Below, in pieces: positions 35,429-43,594 of a DNA stretch of 64,000 nt. The notes beneath the pieces were generated by a model, which worked only from the letters and a program-made list of their open reading frames with translations, made no database searches and was not told the origin of the DNA. Position numbers and translations under genes: made by a program. How positions within the stretch are numbered: position 1 is the stretch's first letter; the number at the start of each line of letters is the position of its first letter. The DNA comes from Lacinutrix sp. C3R15. Lineage in GTDB: Bacteria; Bacteroidota; Bacteroidia; Flavobacteriales; Flavobacteriaceae. The stretch spans positions 186,001 through 250,000 of the forward strand of contig NZ_JAHKPZ010000004.1 of NCBI RefSeq assembly GCF_018860825.1. The letters are read 5' to 3'.

Positions 35429-36694
35429 ATGGCTTGTGGAACTTGTTCAACAGGAAAAGATGGCCAACCAAAAGGCTGCAAAAATAACGGAACATGTGGA
35501 ACAGACAGTTGTAACAAACTAACTGTTTTTGACTGGTTAGCAAACATGTCATTACCCAATGGCGAAAAACCATTTGATTGGGTTGAGGTTCGTTTTAAAA
35601 ACGGAAGAAAAGAATACTACAAAAACACAGAAAACCTAACATTAGCAATAGGTGATATTGTAGCTACACAAGCACAATCAGGGCATGATATTGGTATGGT
35701 AACCCTTACAGGTGAACTTGTAAGAGTGCAAATGAAACGTAAAAAGGTTTCAGAAAACCCAGAAACCGTTTTAAAATTATACAGAAAAGCATCACAAAAA
35801 GATATTGATATTTGGTCTGAAGCTCGTGATAGAGAAGAAGCAATGAAGGTAAAAGCACGTCAATTTGCAATAGACTTAAAATTGCAGATGAAGATTTCTG
35901 ATATCGAGTTTCAAGGAGATGCAAGTAAAGCCACTTTTTACTACACAGCAGAAGAACGCGTAGATTTTAGAGAACTAATTAAGCTTTTTGCTAGAGAGTT
36001 TAGAACCAGAATTGAAATGAAACAAGTTGGTTTTAGGCAAGAAGCAGCAAGACTTGGTGGTATAGGGTCTTGTGGTCGTGAGTTATGTTGCTCTACTTGG
36101 TTAACAGACTTTAGATCGGTAAGTACTTCTGCAGCACGATACCAGCAATTATCTTTAAATCCGCAAAAACTAGCAGGACAATGTGGTAAGTTAAAATGTT
36201 GTTTAAACTATGAGCTAGATAGCTACTTAGATGCCTTAAAAACAATACCAAAACCAGAAATTAAGCTATACACACAAAAAGGAACTGCTGTTTGCCAAAA
36301 AACAGATATTTTTAAAGGACACCTTTGGTATGCTTATGAAGGCGAATGGATGAATTGGCATAAAATTACTAAAGATCAAGCCAATGAAATTATAGCAATA
36401 AATAAAAAAAGAGAAAAAATTGTAAGTCTTGAAGAATACGCCTTAGAGCTTGTTGAAGATACTAAAACAGAGTTTGAGAACGTTGTAGGTCAAGATAGTT
36501 TAACACGTTTTGATAGTCCAAAAGGCAATAAAAAACGTAAAAACAATAGAAACAATAGAAGTAGAAACAAGAAGAACAATAATAATACCAACACAAACAA
36601 TAAAACTAAAACCACAACAAATACCAGCAATAACAAGAATAATAACAATAAACGAAGAAGAAAACCTCAAAATAAAAAGAACAATGCGAAATAG
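35429..36694 (+). CDS. RicT-like PSP1-domain protein with basic tail
   Basis: The protein has 421 residues. An N-terminal cysteine cluster (CGTCSTG, CKNNGTCGTDSC) may bind a metal or Fe-S centre. The PSP1 domain spans about 60-280 and includes CGRELCCSTW and CGKLKCCLNYE, typical of RicT (YaaT). In Bacillus RicT is part of a complex that aids mRNA maturation; in Bacteroidota the role is not defined. The last 60 residues are almost only Lys, Asn, Arg and Thr, a likely nucleic-acid-binding tail. gldH starts inside its final 11 bases. Confidence 0.87.
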   Translation: MACGTCSTGKDGQPKGCKNNGTCGTDSCNKLTVFDWLANMSLPNGEKPFDWVEVRFKNGRKEYYKNTENLTLAIGDIVATQAQSGHDIGMVTLTGELVRVQMKRKKVSENPETVLKLYRKASQKDIDIWSEARDREEAMKVKARQFAIDLKLQMKISDIEFQGDASKATFYYTAEERVDFRELIKLFAREFRTRIEMKQVGFRQEAARLGGIGSCGRELCCSTWLTDFRSVSTSAARYQQLSLNPQKLAGQCGKLKCCLNYELDSYLDALKTIPKPEIKLYTQKGTAVCQKTDIFKGHLWYAYEGEWMNWHKITKDQANEIIAINKKREKIVSLEEYALELVEDTKTEFENVVGQDSLTRFDSPKGNKKRKNNRNNRSRNKKNNNNTNTNNKTKTTTNTSNNKNNNNKRRRKPQNKKNNAK

Positions 36695-37175
36695 TGTTAT
36701 TCTAATGCTTTTCTTTCTTTCTGCGTTATTTGTGTCTTGTGATGCTAATGGTGTTTTTGATCAGTATGAAAGTGTATCTAATCCATGGAATAAAGAAGCT
36801 ATAGTGCAGTTTAAAGTACAGGCTCCAGATACAACAAGTGCATATAATTTGTTTGTAAACTTGCGAAACAATCAAGAATACAAATACAACAATTTATTTT
36901 TAATTGTAGAAATGAATTTTCCCCACGGAAAAACAGTTAAAGATACTTTAGAGTATAAAATGGCTAAGCCTAATGGTGAATTTTTAGGCACAGGTTTTTC
37001 AAGTATAAAAGAAAATAAACTTTGGTATAAAGAAAATTTTATATTCTCAGAAACAGGAGAATACCAGGTAAATATTCAACATGCCATGCGTGAAAACGGA
37101 AAAGTTAATGGTATAGTTAATTTGCAAGGCATCACAGATGTTGGGTTTAGAGTAGAAAAAATAAATAATAAATAA
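36684..37175 (+). CDS. gldH: Gliding motility lipoprotein GldH
   Basis: I take the ATG at 36684 (MRNSVILML); an upstream TTG at 36510 would place 58 extra residues inside ricT and spoil the signal. The lipobox FVSC puts lipidation at Cys19. The mature 140-odd residues (NPWNKEAIVQFKVQAPDT, MNFPHGKTVKDTLEYKMA) match GldH, an outer-membrane-associated lipoprotein needed for gliding in Flavobacterium. The start overlaps ricT by 11 bases, and PBP1A follows after 75 bases, an order common in the family. Confidence 0.9.
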   Translation: MRNSVILMLFFLSALFVSCDANGVFDQYESVSNPWNKEAIVQFKVQAPDTTSAYNLFVNLRNNQEYKYNNLFLIVEMNFPHGKTVKDTLEYKMAKPNGEFLGTGFSSIKENKLWYKENFIFSETGEYQVNIQHAMRENGKVNGIVNLQGITDVGFRVEKINNK

Positions 37176-37250
37176 GGTCACTTCCAGAGGTTTTTTACCG
37201 CGTAAAAATGTGTAAAGCGCAATAAAACTATAAAGAGAAGTAAATATATT

Positions 37251-39617
37251 ATGGCAAAAAAACAAGCGAAAAAGCAACCCAAAAAACAAGCAGAAACACA
37301 AGACTTTGCAAAATACATTCGTTTATTTTGGGTGTTTTTTTTAGGTGGTGTTTTAGCATTTATCTCATTGTTTGTGTTAACCTCTATGTTTGGTGATTTA
37401 CCAGATCATACCATTTTAGAAAACCCAAAAACCAATTTAGCTACAGAAATTATTTCGTCAGACGGAAAAACCTTAGGGAAGTTTTATTTTAATGATAACA
37501 GAACACCTGTAAGTTATGATGAGTTACCACAGCATTTGGTAGACGCTTTAATAGCTACAGAAGATGCTCGTTTTCATGAACACTCAGGTATTGATGCAAG
37601 AGGAACTTTAAGAGCCATTGTAAAACTCGGAAAAGGAGGAGGAGCAAGTACAATTTCGCAACAACTAGCAAAACAATTGTTTCATGGAGAAGGTTCTAAA
37701 AACACCATAGAGAGAATACTTCAAAAAGCAAAAGAATGGATTATTGCCATTCGTTTAGAACGCCAATACACCAAAGAAGAAATTATAGCGCAATACTTTA
37801 ATATCTATGATTTTGGTAATAATGCAGATGGTATACGCTCTGCTTCCAGAATTTATTTTGGTAAAGAGCCTATGGAGTTAGATATAAAAGAATCTGCCAT
37901 GTTGGTTGGTATGTTTAAAAACTCATCTTTATATAACCCAAGACCAGAACGTAACCCTATAGGTGTTAAAAATAGACGTAATGTAGTTTTGGCACAAATG
38001 GAAAAGTATGATTATATAAATGAAACGGTTAAAGATTCGCTGCAAAAATTAGATTTAGGTTTGCGTTATTCTCCAGAGTCACATCGTGAAGGTACAGCAA
38101 CCTATTTTAGAGAATATCTTCGTGCTTTTATGAAAGATTGGACCAATGATAAGAATAACAGAAAACCAGATGGTACAAAATACAATATCAATAGCGACGG
38201 ATTAAAAGTATTCACTACCATAGATTCACGTATGCAACTATATGCAGAAGATGCTGTTAATAGACACATGCCAAGATTGCAAGCAGAATTTTTTCACCAA
38301 AATACGCCAAAAAGAAACCCTACAGCACCATTTTTAGATTTAGATAAAGCAGAAATAGAATCTCTAATGAAACGTTCTATAAAACAAAGTGAACGTTGGA
38401 GACATATGAAATATGATCTTAAAAAGAAAGATAAAGAAATCATTGCTTCTTTTGATGTGCCAACAAAAATGACCATTTTTTCATGGAAAGAAGGAAAAGT
38501 ACATGAAATTGACACCATCATGAAACCAATGGATTCTATGCGTTATTATAAACACTTCTTACATCCAGGAATGATGAGCATGGATCCGCAAACAGGACAC
38601 GTAAAAGCTTGGGTTGGTGGTATGAATTATAAACATTTTCAATACGATCACGTAAAACAAGGAAAACGTCAAGTAGGTTCTACATTTAAACCTTTTGTAT
38701 ATGCTACAGCAATAGACCAATTACACCTTTCGCCTTGTGATGAATTACCAAATACGCAAATCACTATTGAAGCCAATAAATATGGAAATCCAGAACCATG
38801 GACACCAAAAAATTCAGATAATAAATATGGTGGCACAAAAACATTAAAAAATGCATTAGCAAACTCTGTAAATACCATTACAGCACGTTTAATGGATAAA
38901 GTTGGGCCGCAACCAGTTGTAGATTTGGTGAAGAAATTAGGAATAGAGTCAGAGGTGCTACCTGTACCTTCTATAGCCTTAGGTACTCCAGATTTAAGTG
39001 TGTATGAAATGGTAGGTGCTTATGCCACTTTTGCAAATAAAGGAGTGTATACCAAACCAGTAATGGTAACACACATTGAAGATAAAAACGGAACTATTTT
39101 ATATCAATTTACACCAGAATCCAGAGATGTATTAAGTGAAGAAGCGGCTTACGTAACAGTAAACTTAATGCAAGGTGTAACACAATCTGGGTCTGGAGCA
39201 AGATTAAGAACAAAAGGAGCAGATGCTTATAGAGCAGATTATAGAGAGATTATAACAGGGTATCCATACCAATTTACAAATCCAATTGCTGGTAAAACAG
39301 GAACTACACAAAACCAAAGTGATGGTTGGTTTATGGGAATGGTACCAAATCTGGTAACAGGAGTTTGGGTTGGAGCAGAAGATAGAGCAACCCATTTTGC
39401 ATCTATAACCTATGGTCAAGGTGCAGCAATGGCATTACCAATTTGGGGAATGTATATGAAAAGCTGTTATGAAGATGAAACACTTAATATCTCTCAGGCA
39501 GATTTTGAGAAACCTGAAAATTTAACTATTGAAGTAGATTGTGATAAATATAATCCAGGTCAAAATTCAGATTCAGAGACTCCTGAAGAAGATGTTCCAG
39601 AGGAATTAGACTTCTAA
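37251..39617 (+). CDS. Penicillin-binding protein 1A (bifunctional transglycosylase/transpeptidase)
   Basis: The 788-residue protein has a short basic head and a membrane helix (about 22-48). The GT51 glycosyltransferase follows with EDARFHEHSGID (near 100) and the strand GGASTISQQLAKQ. The transpeptidase has the active Ser477 in GSTFK, SVN near 540 and Lys682 in GKTGTT. It polymerises and crosslinks peptidoglycan in the periplasm. The C-terminus is short and acidic (SDSETPEEDVPEELDF). It ends the ricT-gldH-PBP1A run. Confidence 0.95.
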   Translation: MAKKQAKKQPKKQAETQDFAKYIRLFWVFFLGGVLAFISLFVLTSMFGDLPDHTILENPKTNLATEIISSDGKTLGKFYFNDNRTPVSYDELPQHLVDALIATEDARFHEHSGIDARGTLRAIVKLGKGGGASTISQQLAKQLFHGEGSKNTIERILQKAKEWIIAIRLERQYTKEEIIAQYFNIYDFGNNADGIRSASRIYFGKEPMELDIKESAMLVGMFKNSSLYNPRPERNPIGVKNRRNVVLAQMEKYDYINETVKDSLQKLDLGLRYSPESHREGTATYFREYLRAFMKDWTNDKNNRKPDGTKYNINSDGLKVFTTIDSRMQLYAEDAVNRHMPRLQAEFFHQNTPKRNPTAPFLDLDKAEIESLMKRSIKQSERWRHMKYDLKKKDKEIIASFDVPTKMTIFSWKEGKVHEIDTIMKPMDSMRYYKHFLHPGMMSMDPQTGHVKAWVGGMNYKHFQYDHVKQGKRQVGSTFKPFVYATAIDQLHLSPCDELPNTQITIEANKYGNPEPWTPKNSDNKYGGTKTLKNALANSVNTITARLMDKVGPQPVVDLVKKLGIESEVLPVPSIALGTPDLSVYEMVGAYATFANKGVYTKPVMVTHIEDKNGTILYQFTPESRDVLSEEAAYVTVNLMQGVTQSGSGARLRTKGADAYRADYREIITGYPYQFTNPIAGKTGTTQNQSDGWFMGMVPNLVTGVWVGAEDRATHFASITYGQGAAMALPIWGMYMKSCYEDETLNISQADFEKPENLTIEVDCDKYNPGQNSDSETPEEDVPEELDF

Positions 39618-39666
39618 TTTCCTGTAAAATAAAGAATCTCTTATTAAAACTAAATTTTTATAAGTT

Positions 39667-39704
39667 ACAACACCTTCCTTTAAGAAAAGGAAGGTGTTGT
39701 TTTT
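39667..39704 (+). terminator. Terminator after PBP1A
   Basis: ACAACACCTTCCTTT / AAAGGAAGGTGTTGT form a perfect 15-bp stem with an AAGA loop and a T tail. It is a strong terminator 50 bases after the stop codon. Confidence 0.92.
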
Positions 39705-39804
39705 AAATATCGATAAATCGGATAGTTTGTTAAAAATTAAGAAAAACAAATTTTAGTTTTCAAAAAACAACTAAGTAAATCAATAGTCACACATAAATTC
39801 AAAG

Positions 39805-39829
39805 CCATTCTATTCCGAATGGTTTTTTT
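39805..39829 (+). terminator. Terminator-like hairpin just before scoA
   Basis: CCATTC / GAATGG pair with a TATTCC loop and are followed by seven T. It ends 34 bases before the scoA start, so it is either the end of a short upstream RNA or an attenuator of scoA. Confidence 0.65.
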
Positions 39830-39863
39830 ATTTCGTATTTTTCAGTTCCAAAAAATTACAAAA

Positions 39864-40565
39864 ATGATCAATAAAAAAGTAGATTCTGTACAAGAAGCAT
39901 TGCAAGGTGTTCAAGACAACATGACGTTCATGTTTGGCGGATTTGGACTTTCTGGTATTGCTGAAAACTCCATAGCAGAATTAGTAAAAAAGAATATAAA
40001 AGGACTCACCTGTATTTCTAATAATGCAGGAGTAGATGATTTTGGATTAGGCTTGTTATTACATAAAAAACAAGTAAAAAAAATGATTTCTTCCTATGTT
40101 GGTGAAAACGCAGAATTTGAACGTCAAATGCTTTCTGGCGAGTTAGATGTAGAGCTTATTCCGCAAGGTACTTTAGCAGAACGTTGTCGCGCAGCACAAG
40201 CTGGTTTTCCTGCAATTTATACTCCAGCAGGTTATGGTACAGAAGTAGCCGAAGGTAAAGAAACCCGAGAATTTGATGGTAAAATGTATGTGTTAGAACA
40301 TGCTTTTAAAGCAGATTTTGCTTTTGTAAAAGCATGGAAAGGAGATGCAGCAGGAAACTTAATTTTTAAAGGAACGGCTAGAAACTTTAATCCAAATATG
40401 TGTGGTGCAGCAAAAATTACAGTTGCTGAGGTAGAAGAACTAGTTCCTGTAGGGACTTTAGATCCTAATCAAATTCATATTCCAGGAATATTTGTGCAAC
40501 GCATTTTTCAAGGTGCCAAATATGAAAAAAGAATAGAACAACGTACAGTAAGACAAAGAGGTTAA
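39864..40565 (+). CDS. scoA: 3-oxoacid CoA-transferase subunit A
   Basis: The start is the ATG at 39864 ([13 protein letters not shown]); an upstream ATG at 39819 would translate the terminator hairpin. The 233 residues match the alpha subunit of succinyl-CoA:3-ketoacid CoA transferases, with [13 protein letters not shown] near 25 and the strand [17 protein letters not shown]. With subunit B it moves CoA from succinyl-CoA to acetoacetate or a similar acid. The partner begins four bases downstream. Confidence 0.93.
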   Translation: MINKKVDSVQEALQGVQDNMTFMFGGFGLSGIAENSIAELVKKNIKGLTCISNNAGVDDFGLGLLLHKKQVKKMISSYVGENAEFERQMLSGELDVELIPQGTLAERCRAAQAGFPAIYTPAGYGTEVAEGKETREFDGKMYVLEHAFKADFAFVKAWKGDAAGNLIFKGTARNFNPNMCGAAKITVAEVEELVPVGTLDPNQIHIPGIFVQRIFQGAKYEKRIEQRTVRQRG

Positions 40566-40569
40566 AATT

Positions 40570-41223
40570 ATGTTAGATAAAAACGGAATAGCAAAACGAA
40601 TTGCAAAAGAAGTGCAAGATGGTTACTACGTAAACCTTGGTATTGGTATACCAACTTTAGTAGCAAACTATGTTAGAGAGGATATAGAAGTAGAGTTTCA
40701 AAGTGAAAATGGCGTTTTAGGAATGGGGCCATTTCCTTTTGAAGGGGAAGAAGATGCAGATATTATAAACGCAGGAAAACAAACCATTACAACGCTTCCG
40801 GGAGCTAGTTTTTTTGATTCTGCAATGAGTTTCTCTATGATTAGAGGAAAACATGTAGATCTTACCATTCTTGGTGCCATGGAAGTTGCTGAAAATGGTG
40901 ATATTGCCAACTGGAAAATTCCGGGTAAAATGGTAAAAGGAATGGGAGGCGCAATGGATTTAGTTGCTAGTGCAGAAAATATTATTGTGGCTATGATGCA
41001 TACCAATAGAGCAGGAGCATCTAAATTACTTAAAAAATGTAGCCTGCCTTTAACAGGAGTTGGTTGTGTAAAAAAGATTGTAACTAATCTTGCTGTTTTA
41101 GAGGTTACTGAAGGCGGTTTTAAATTATTAGAGCGCGCTCCAGGAGTTTCTGTTGAAGATATTAAAAATGCCACAGAAGGTAAATTAATAGTTGAGGGAG
41201 ATATTCCAGAAATGACTTTGTAG
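40570..41223 (+). CDS. scoB: 3-oxoacid CoA-transferase subunit B
   Basis: The 217-residue beta subunit contains the catalytic Glu46 in SENGVLGMGP, which forms the enzyme-CoA thioester. The flanking NLGIGIPTLVANYV and GAMEVAENGDIANWKIPGK are family marks. It works with ScoA in ketone-body or branched-acid use in the cytoplasm. The substrate pair cannot be fixed from sequence. A strong wobble-containing terminator lies about 75 bases downstream. Confidence 0.94.
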   Translation: MLDKNGIAKRIAKEVQDGYYVNLGIGIPTLVANYVREDIEVEFQSENGVLGMGPFPFEGEEDADIINAGKQTITTLPGASFFDSAMSFSMIRGKHVDLTILGAMEVAENGDIANWKIPGKMVKGMGGAMDLVASAENIIVAMMHTNRAGASKLLKKCSLPLTGVGCVKKIVTNLAVLEVTEGGFKLLERAPGVSVEDIKNATEGKLIVEGDIPEMTL

Positions 41224-41298
41224 TCTCTAAAAAACAAGTTTTTTTAATAACAAGCTACCATTACGCTATTTAAAACAATAATAGTGTGTGCAATTTAA

Positions 41299-41347
41299 AA
41301 GTCTTTACCTATGTATATATTCTTGTACGTATAGGTAGAGGCTTTTT
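41299..41347 (+). terminator. Terminator of the scoAB operon
   Basis: The arms 41299-41312 and 41331-41344 pair over 14 positions including two G-U pairs (core TACCTAT / ATAGGTA) and end in a T run. Confidence 0.8.
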
Positions 41348-41719
41348 TTAAGTCATAAGCACCTATGTTTTAGGTGTAAATAGCTATTATATGATTAAAA
41401 ATGCTTTGATAGTGAGTTGGTTTGCACTTCTAGATTATTTTTTTACCTATTAAAAATTAAGGAAATAGACTTCAAATAGCTATTAAATGTTAAAATTTAA
41501 TGTATTTCATCGATTTATTATGCGTTTAAGCAGATTATTTAAAAATATATTCCATATTAGCAGTCCCCAAATGTACCAAATATAATAACCCCAAGTCTAC
41601 CATAGACGTAACCTAAAATTATGAATTATGAATACCGATTTATTTTTTTTAAAACTTTTTAAAAAGGTAAAGAACACATTCAGATTTATAGGGAGCTTAT
41701 TGTATTTAACAAAAAAGGT
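41348..41719. other. Non-coding AT-rich stretch between scoAB and the ABC ATPase
   Basis: About 370 bases hold no supported gene; the longest plus-strand ATG frame near 41391 is only 20 codons. A short GTCTA-CCA-TAGAC hairpin lies at 41595-41607, and GTATTTCATCGA at 41502-41513 recurs at 43494-43505. No function can be assigned. Confidence 0.5.
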
Positions 41720-41753
41720 ATTCATGCTATAACCCTTTGGGTATAGCATGAAT
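41720..41753 (-). terminator. Hairpin overlapping the stop codon of the double-ABC gene
   Basis: ATTCATGCTATAACCC and GGGTATAGCATGAAT pair with a single bulge around TTT. On the minus strand the stem includes the last codons and stop, then ACC and six T follow, so the terminator is embedded in the coding end. Confidence 0.7.
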
Positions 41754-43418
41754 TAACTTTTTTGTATATTCTTTTTTAGGATGATTATAAATTTCATCAG
41801 CATCCTCTAATTCTTCAATTTTTCCAGCATTCATAACTAGTAATTGATCTGCCATATATTTTACAACTGCTAAGTCGTGCGAAATAAAAATATAAGTAAA
41901 TTTAAAGTCCTGTTTTAACTCGTTTAATAAGTTTAATACTTGTGCTTGTACAGAAATATCTAAGGCAGAAACAGACTCATCACAAATAATAAGTTTTGGT
42001 TGTAAGGCAATGGTTCTGGCAATACCAATACGTTGTCGTTGTCCGCCAGAAAAAGCATGTGGATATCTATTATAACTATCTGCATCTAAACCAACTCTAT
42101 TTAAAATTTCGATAACCTTTTCTTTTCTTTCGGTATCAGAATCATAGAGTTGATGCACTTTCATGGGTTCTAAAATAGCATGACCAACAGTTAGTCTTGG
42201 GTTTAAAGAAGCGTAAGGATCCTGAAAAATTATTTGAATATCTTTTCTAAGGGTTCGCATGGCTTGCTTAGATATTTTGGTAATATCTTTGCCTTTGTAA
42301 ATAATGCTTCCTGCAGTAGCTTTATCTAACTGTAAAATGGCTTTACCAAGTGTAGATTTTCCGCAACCAGATTCACCAACTAATCCTAAGGTTTCTCCTT
42401 CATATAATTTAAAACTTACATGGTTTACGGCTTTAAATCCTTCGGTTTTATTAAATAAACCAGAGGTGTTAAAGTATTCTTTTTCAAGATTAACAACTTC
42501 TAATAAAGGAGGTTTGCTGTAAATTAATTCTTGTTTTTTTTTTCGGTCTTCTTTGGTAATTATAGATGTAGATATGCTTCCTTTTAAATAATCTTGAATA
42601 GTAGGTAGCGTTTTTAGCCTAACATCTAATGAAGGTCTAGAGCTAATAAGTGCTTTGGTATAATTGTTTTCTGGGTTTTTAAAAATTTGCTGTATACTAC
42701 CTTGCTCTACAATATTGCCTTGATACATTACTAAAACACGCTGTGCAATTTCAGATATTAAAGATAAATCATGCGTAATAAAAAGGATGCTCATTTTAGT
42801 TTTTGCTTGCAACTCTTTTAAAAGTAGAATAATATCTTTTTGTACCGTAACATCTAAGGCGGTTGTTGGCTCATCTGCAATGAGTATTTCTGGCTCACAA
42901 GCAATTGCCATGGCAATCATAACACGTTGCATTTGCCCTCCAGAAATTTCATGAGGATATTTATTGTAGGTTGTTTCTGGCATTGGAAGCTTTACTTGTT
43001 CAAACAAGGAAATTACCTGCGCTTTTGCTTCGGTTTTAGTTAGGTTGGTGTGTTGTAAAACAATTTCTAAAACTTGTTTTCCGCAAGTCATAGAAGGGTT
43101 TAAAGAACTCATGGGTTCTTGAAAAATGATAGAAATTTTCTTTCCTCTTATTTTTTGAAAAGCTTTAGCGTTTAGTGTGGTTAAATCTTCGTCTTTAAAC
43201 AGAATAGTACCCTTTGTAATTTTAGATATTTTCTTTGGTAACAAACCCAGTATAGCTAAAGAGGAAACAGATTTACCAGAACCAGACTCACCAACAATTC
43301 CTAATATTTCATTTTCATATAAATCATAAGATATGTTGTGAATAATTTCTTTCTCTTTTTGTTTGTTAAAGAAAGAAATACATAGGTTTTTTATAGAAAG
43401 TATTGTGTTTTTAACCAT
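41727..43418 (-). CDS. Double ABC ATPase of a peptide/nickel-type importer
   Basis: The 563-residue protein fuses two complete ABC ATPases of the Dpp/Opp kind. Domain 1 (about 1-260) has GESGSGKS, ISGGQMQRV and LIADEPTTALD; domain 2 (about 305-563) has GESGCGKST, FSGGQRQRIG and IICDESVSALD, where the Walker B Glu is kept in both. Each ends with the Opp-type region (YTKALI, YTKKLI). It would power uptake of peptides or similar solutes; the permease genes are not here, which is usual when the ATPases are fused. It is divergent from the M43 protease gene. Confidence 0.93.
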   Translation of the reverse strand: MVKNTILSIKNLCISFFNKQKEKEIIHNISYDLYENEILGIVGESGSGKSVSSLAILGLLPKKISKITKGTILFKDEDLTTLNAKAFQKIRGKKISIIFQEPMSSLNPSMTCGKQVLEIVLQHTNLTKTEAKAQVISLFEQVKLPMPETTYNKYPHEISGGQMQRVMIAMAIACEPEILIADEPTTALDVTVQKDIILLLKELQAKTKMSILFITHDLSLISEIAQRVLVMYQGNIVEQGSIQQIFKNPENNYTKALISSRPSLDVRLKTLPTIQDYLKGSISTSIITKEDRKKKQELIYSKPPLLEVVNLEKEYFNTSGLFNKTEGFKAVNHVSFKLYEGETLGLVGESGCGKSTLGKAILQLDKATAGSIIYKGKDITKISKQAMRTLRKDIQIIFQDPYASLNPRLTVGHAILEPMKVHQLYDSDTERKEKVIEILNRVGLDADSYNRYPHAFSGGQRQRIGIARTIALQPKLIICDESVSALDISVQAQVLNLLNELKQDFKFTYIFISHDLAVVKYMADQLLVMNAGKIEELEDADEIYNHPKKEYTKKLIHAIPKGL

Positions 43419-43446
43419 GGCTAAAAATAGCGTTTTTGGGCTTGAA

Positions 43447-43475
43447 AATTACGGGAAATCCGTAAAAAATACCCG
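43447..43475. promoter_or_regulatory. Palindromic element before the M43 protease gene
   Basis: TTACGG-GAAAT-CCGTAA is an inverted repeat, with a further CGGG/CCCG pair around it. Its start AATTACGGGAAAT resembles AATTTCGGTAAA found before the two other T9SS cargo genes. It lies between two divergent genes, so it could act on either. Confidence 0.4.
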
Positions 43476-43594
43476 AATAATTTTACTTAAAACGTATTTC
43501 ATCGAATAATTAACACAAAATTATGAGTTTGTTAAAAAAAGACTACATTCATTATGTTTTAATTAAAATATTAACAAAAACTTAAATTATTAGT

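Noticed and set aside
36510-36683. Upstream TTG extension of gldH
   Set aside because: It would be translated from inside the ricT basic tail and bury the lipoprotein signal that begins at 36684.
39819-39863. Upstream ATG for scoA
   Set aside because: This would place the start inside a terminator hairpin and add 15 residues not seen in the family.
40698-41237. Long minus-strand open frame opposite scoB
   Set aside because: It overlaps scoB completely, and the scoB protein with its catalytic Glu is clear; the opposite frame has no recognisable domain.
41391-41453. A 20-codon ATG frame between scoAB and the ABC gene
   Set aside because: Too short, no promoter or conserved-looking feature, and the composition is that of random AT-rich DNA.
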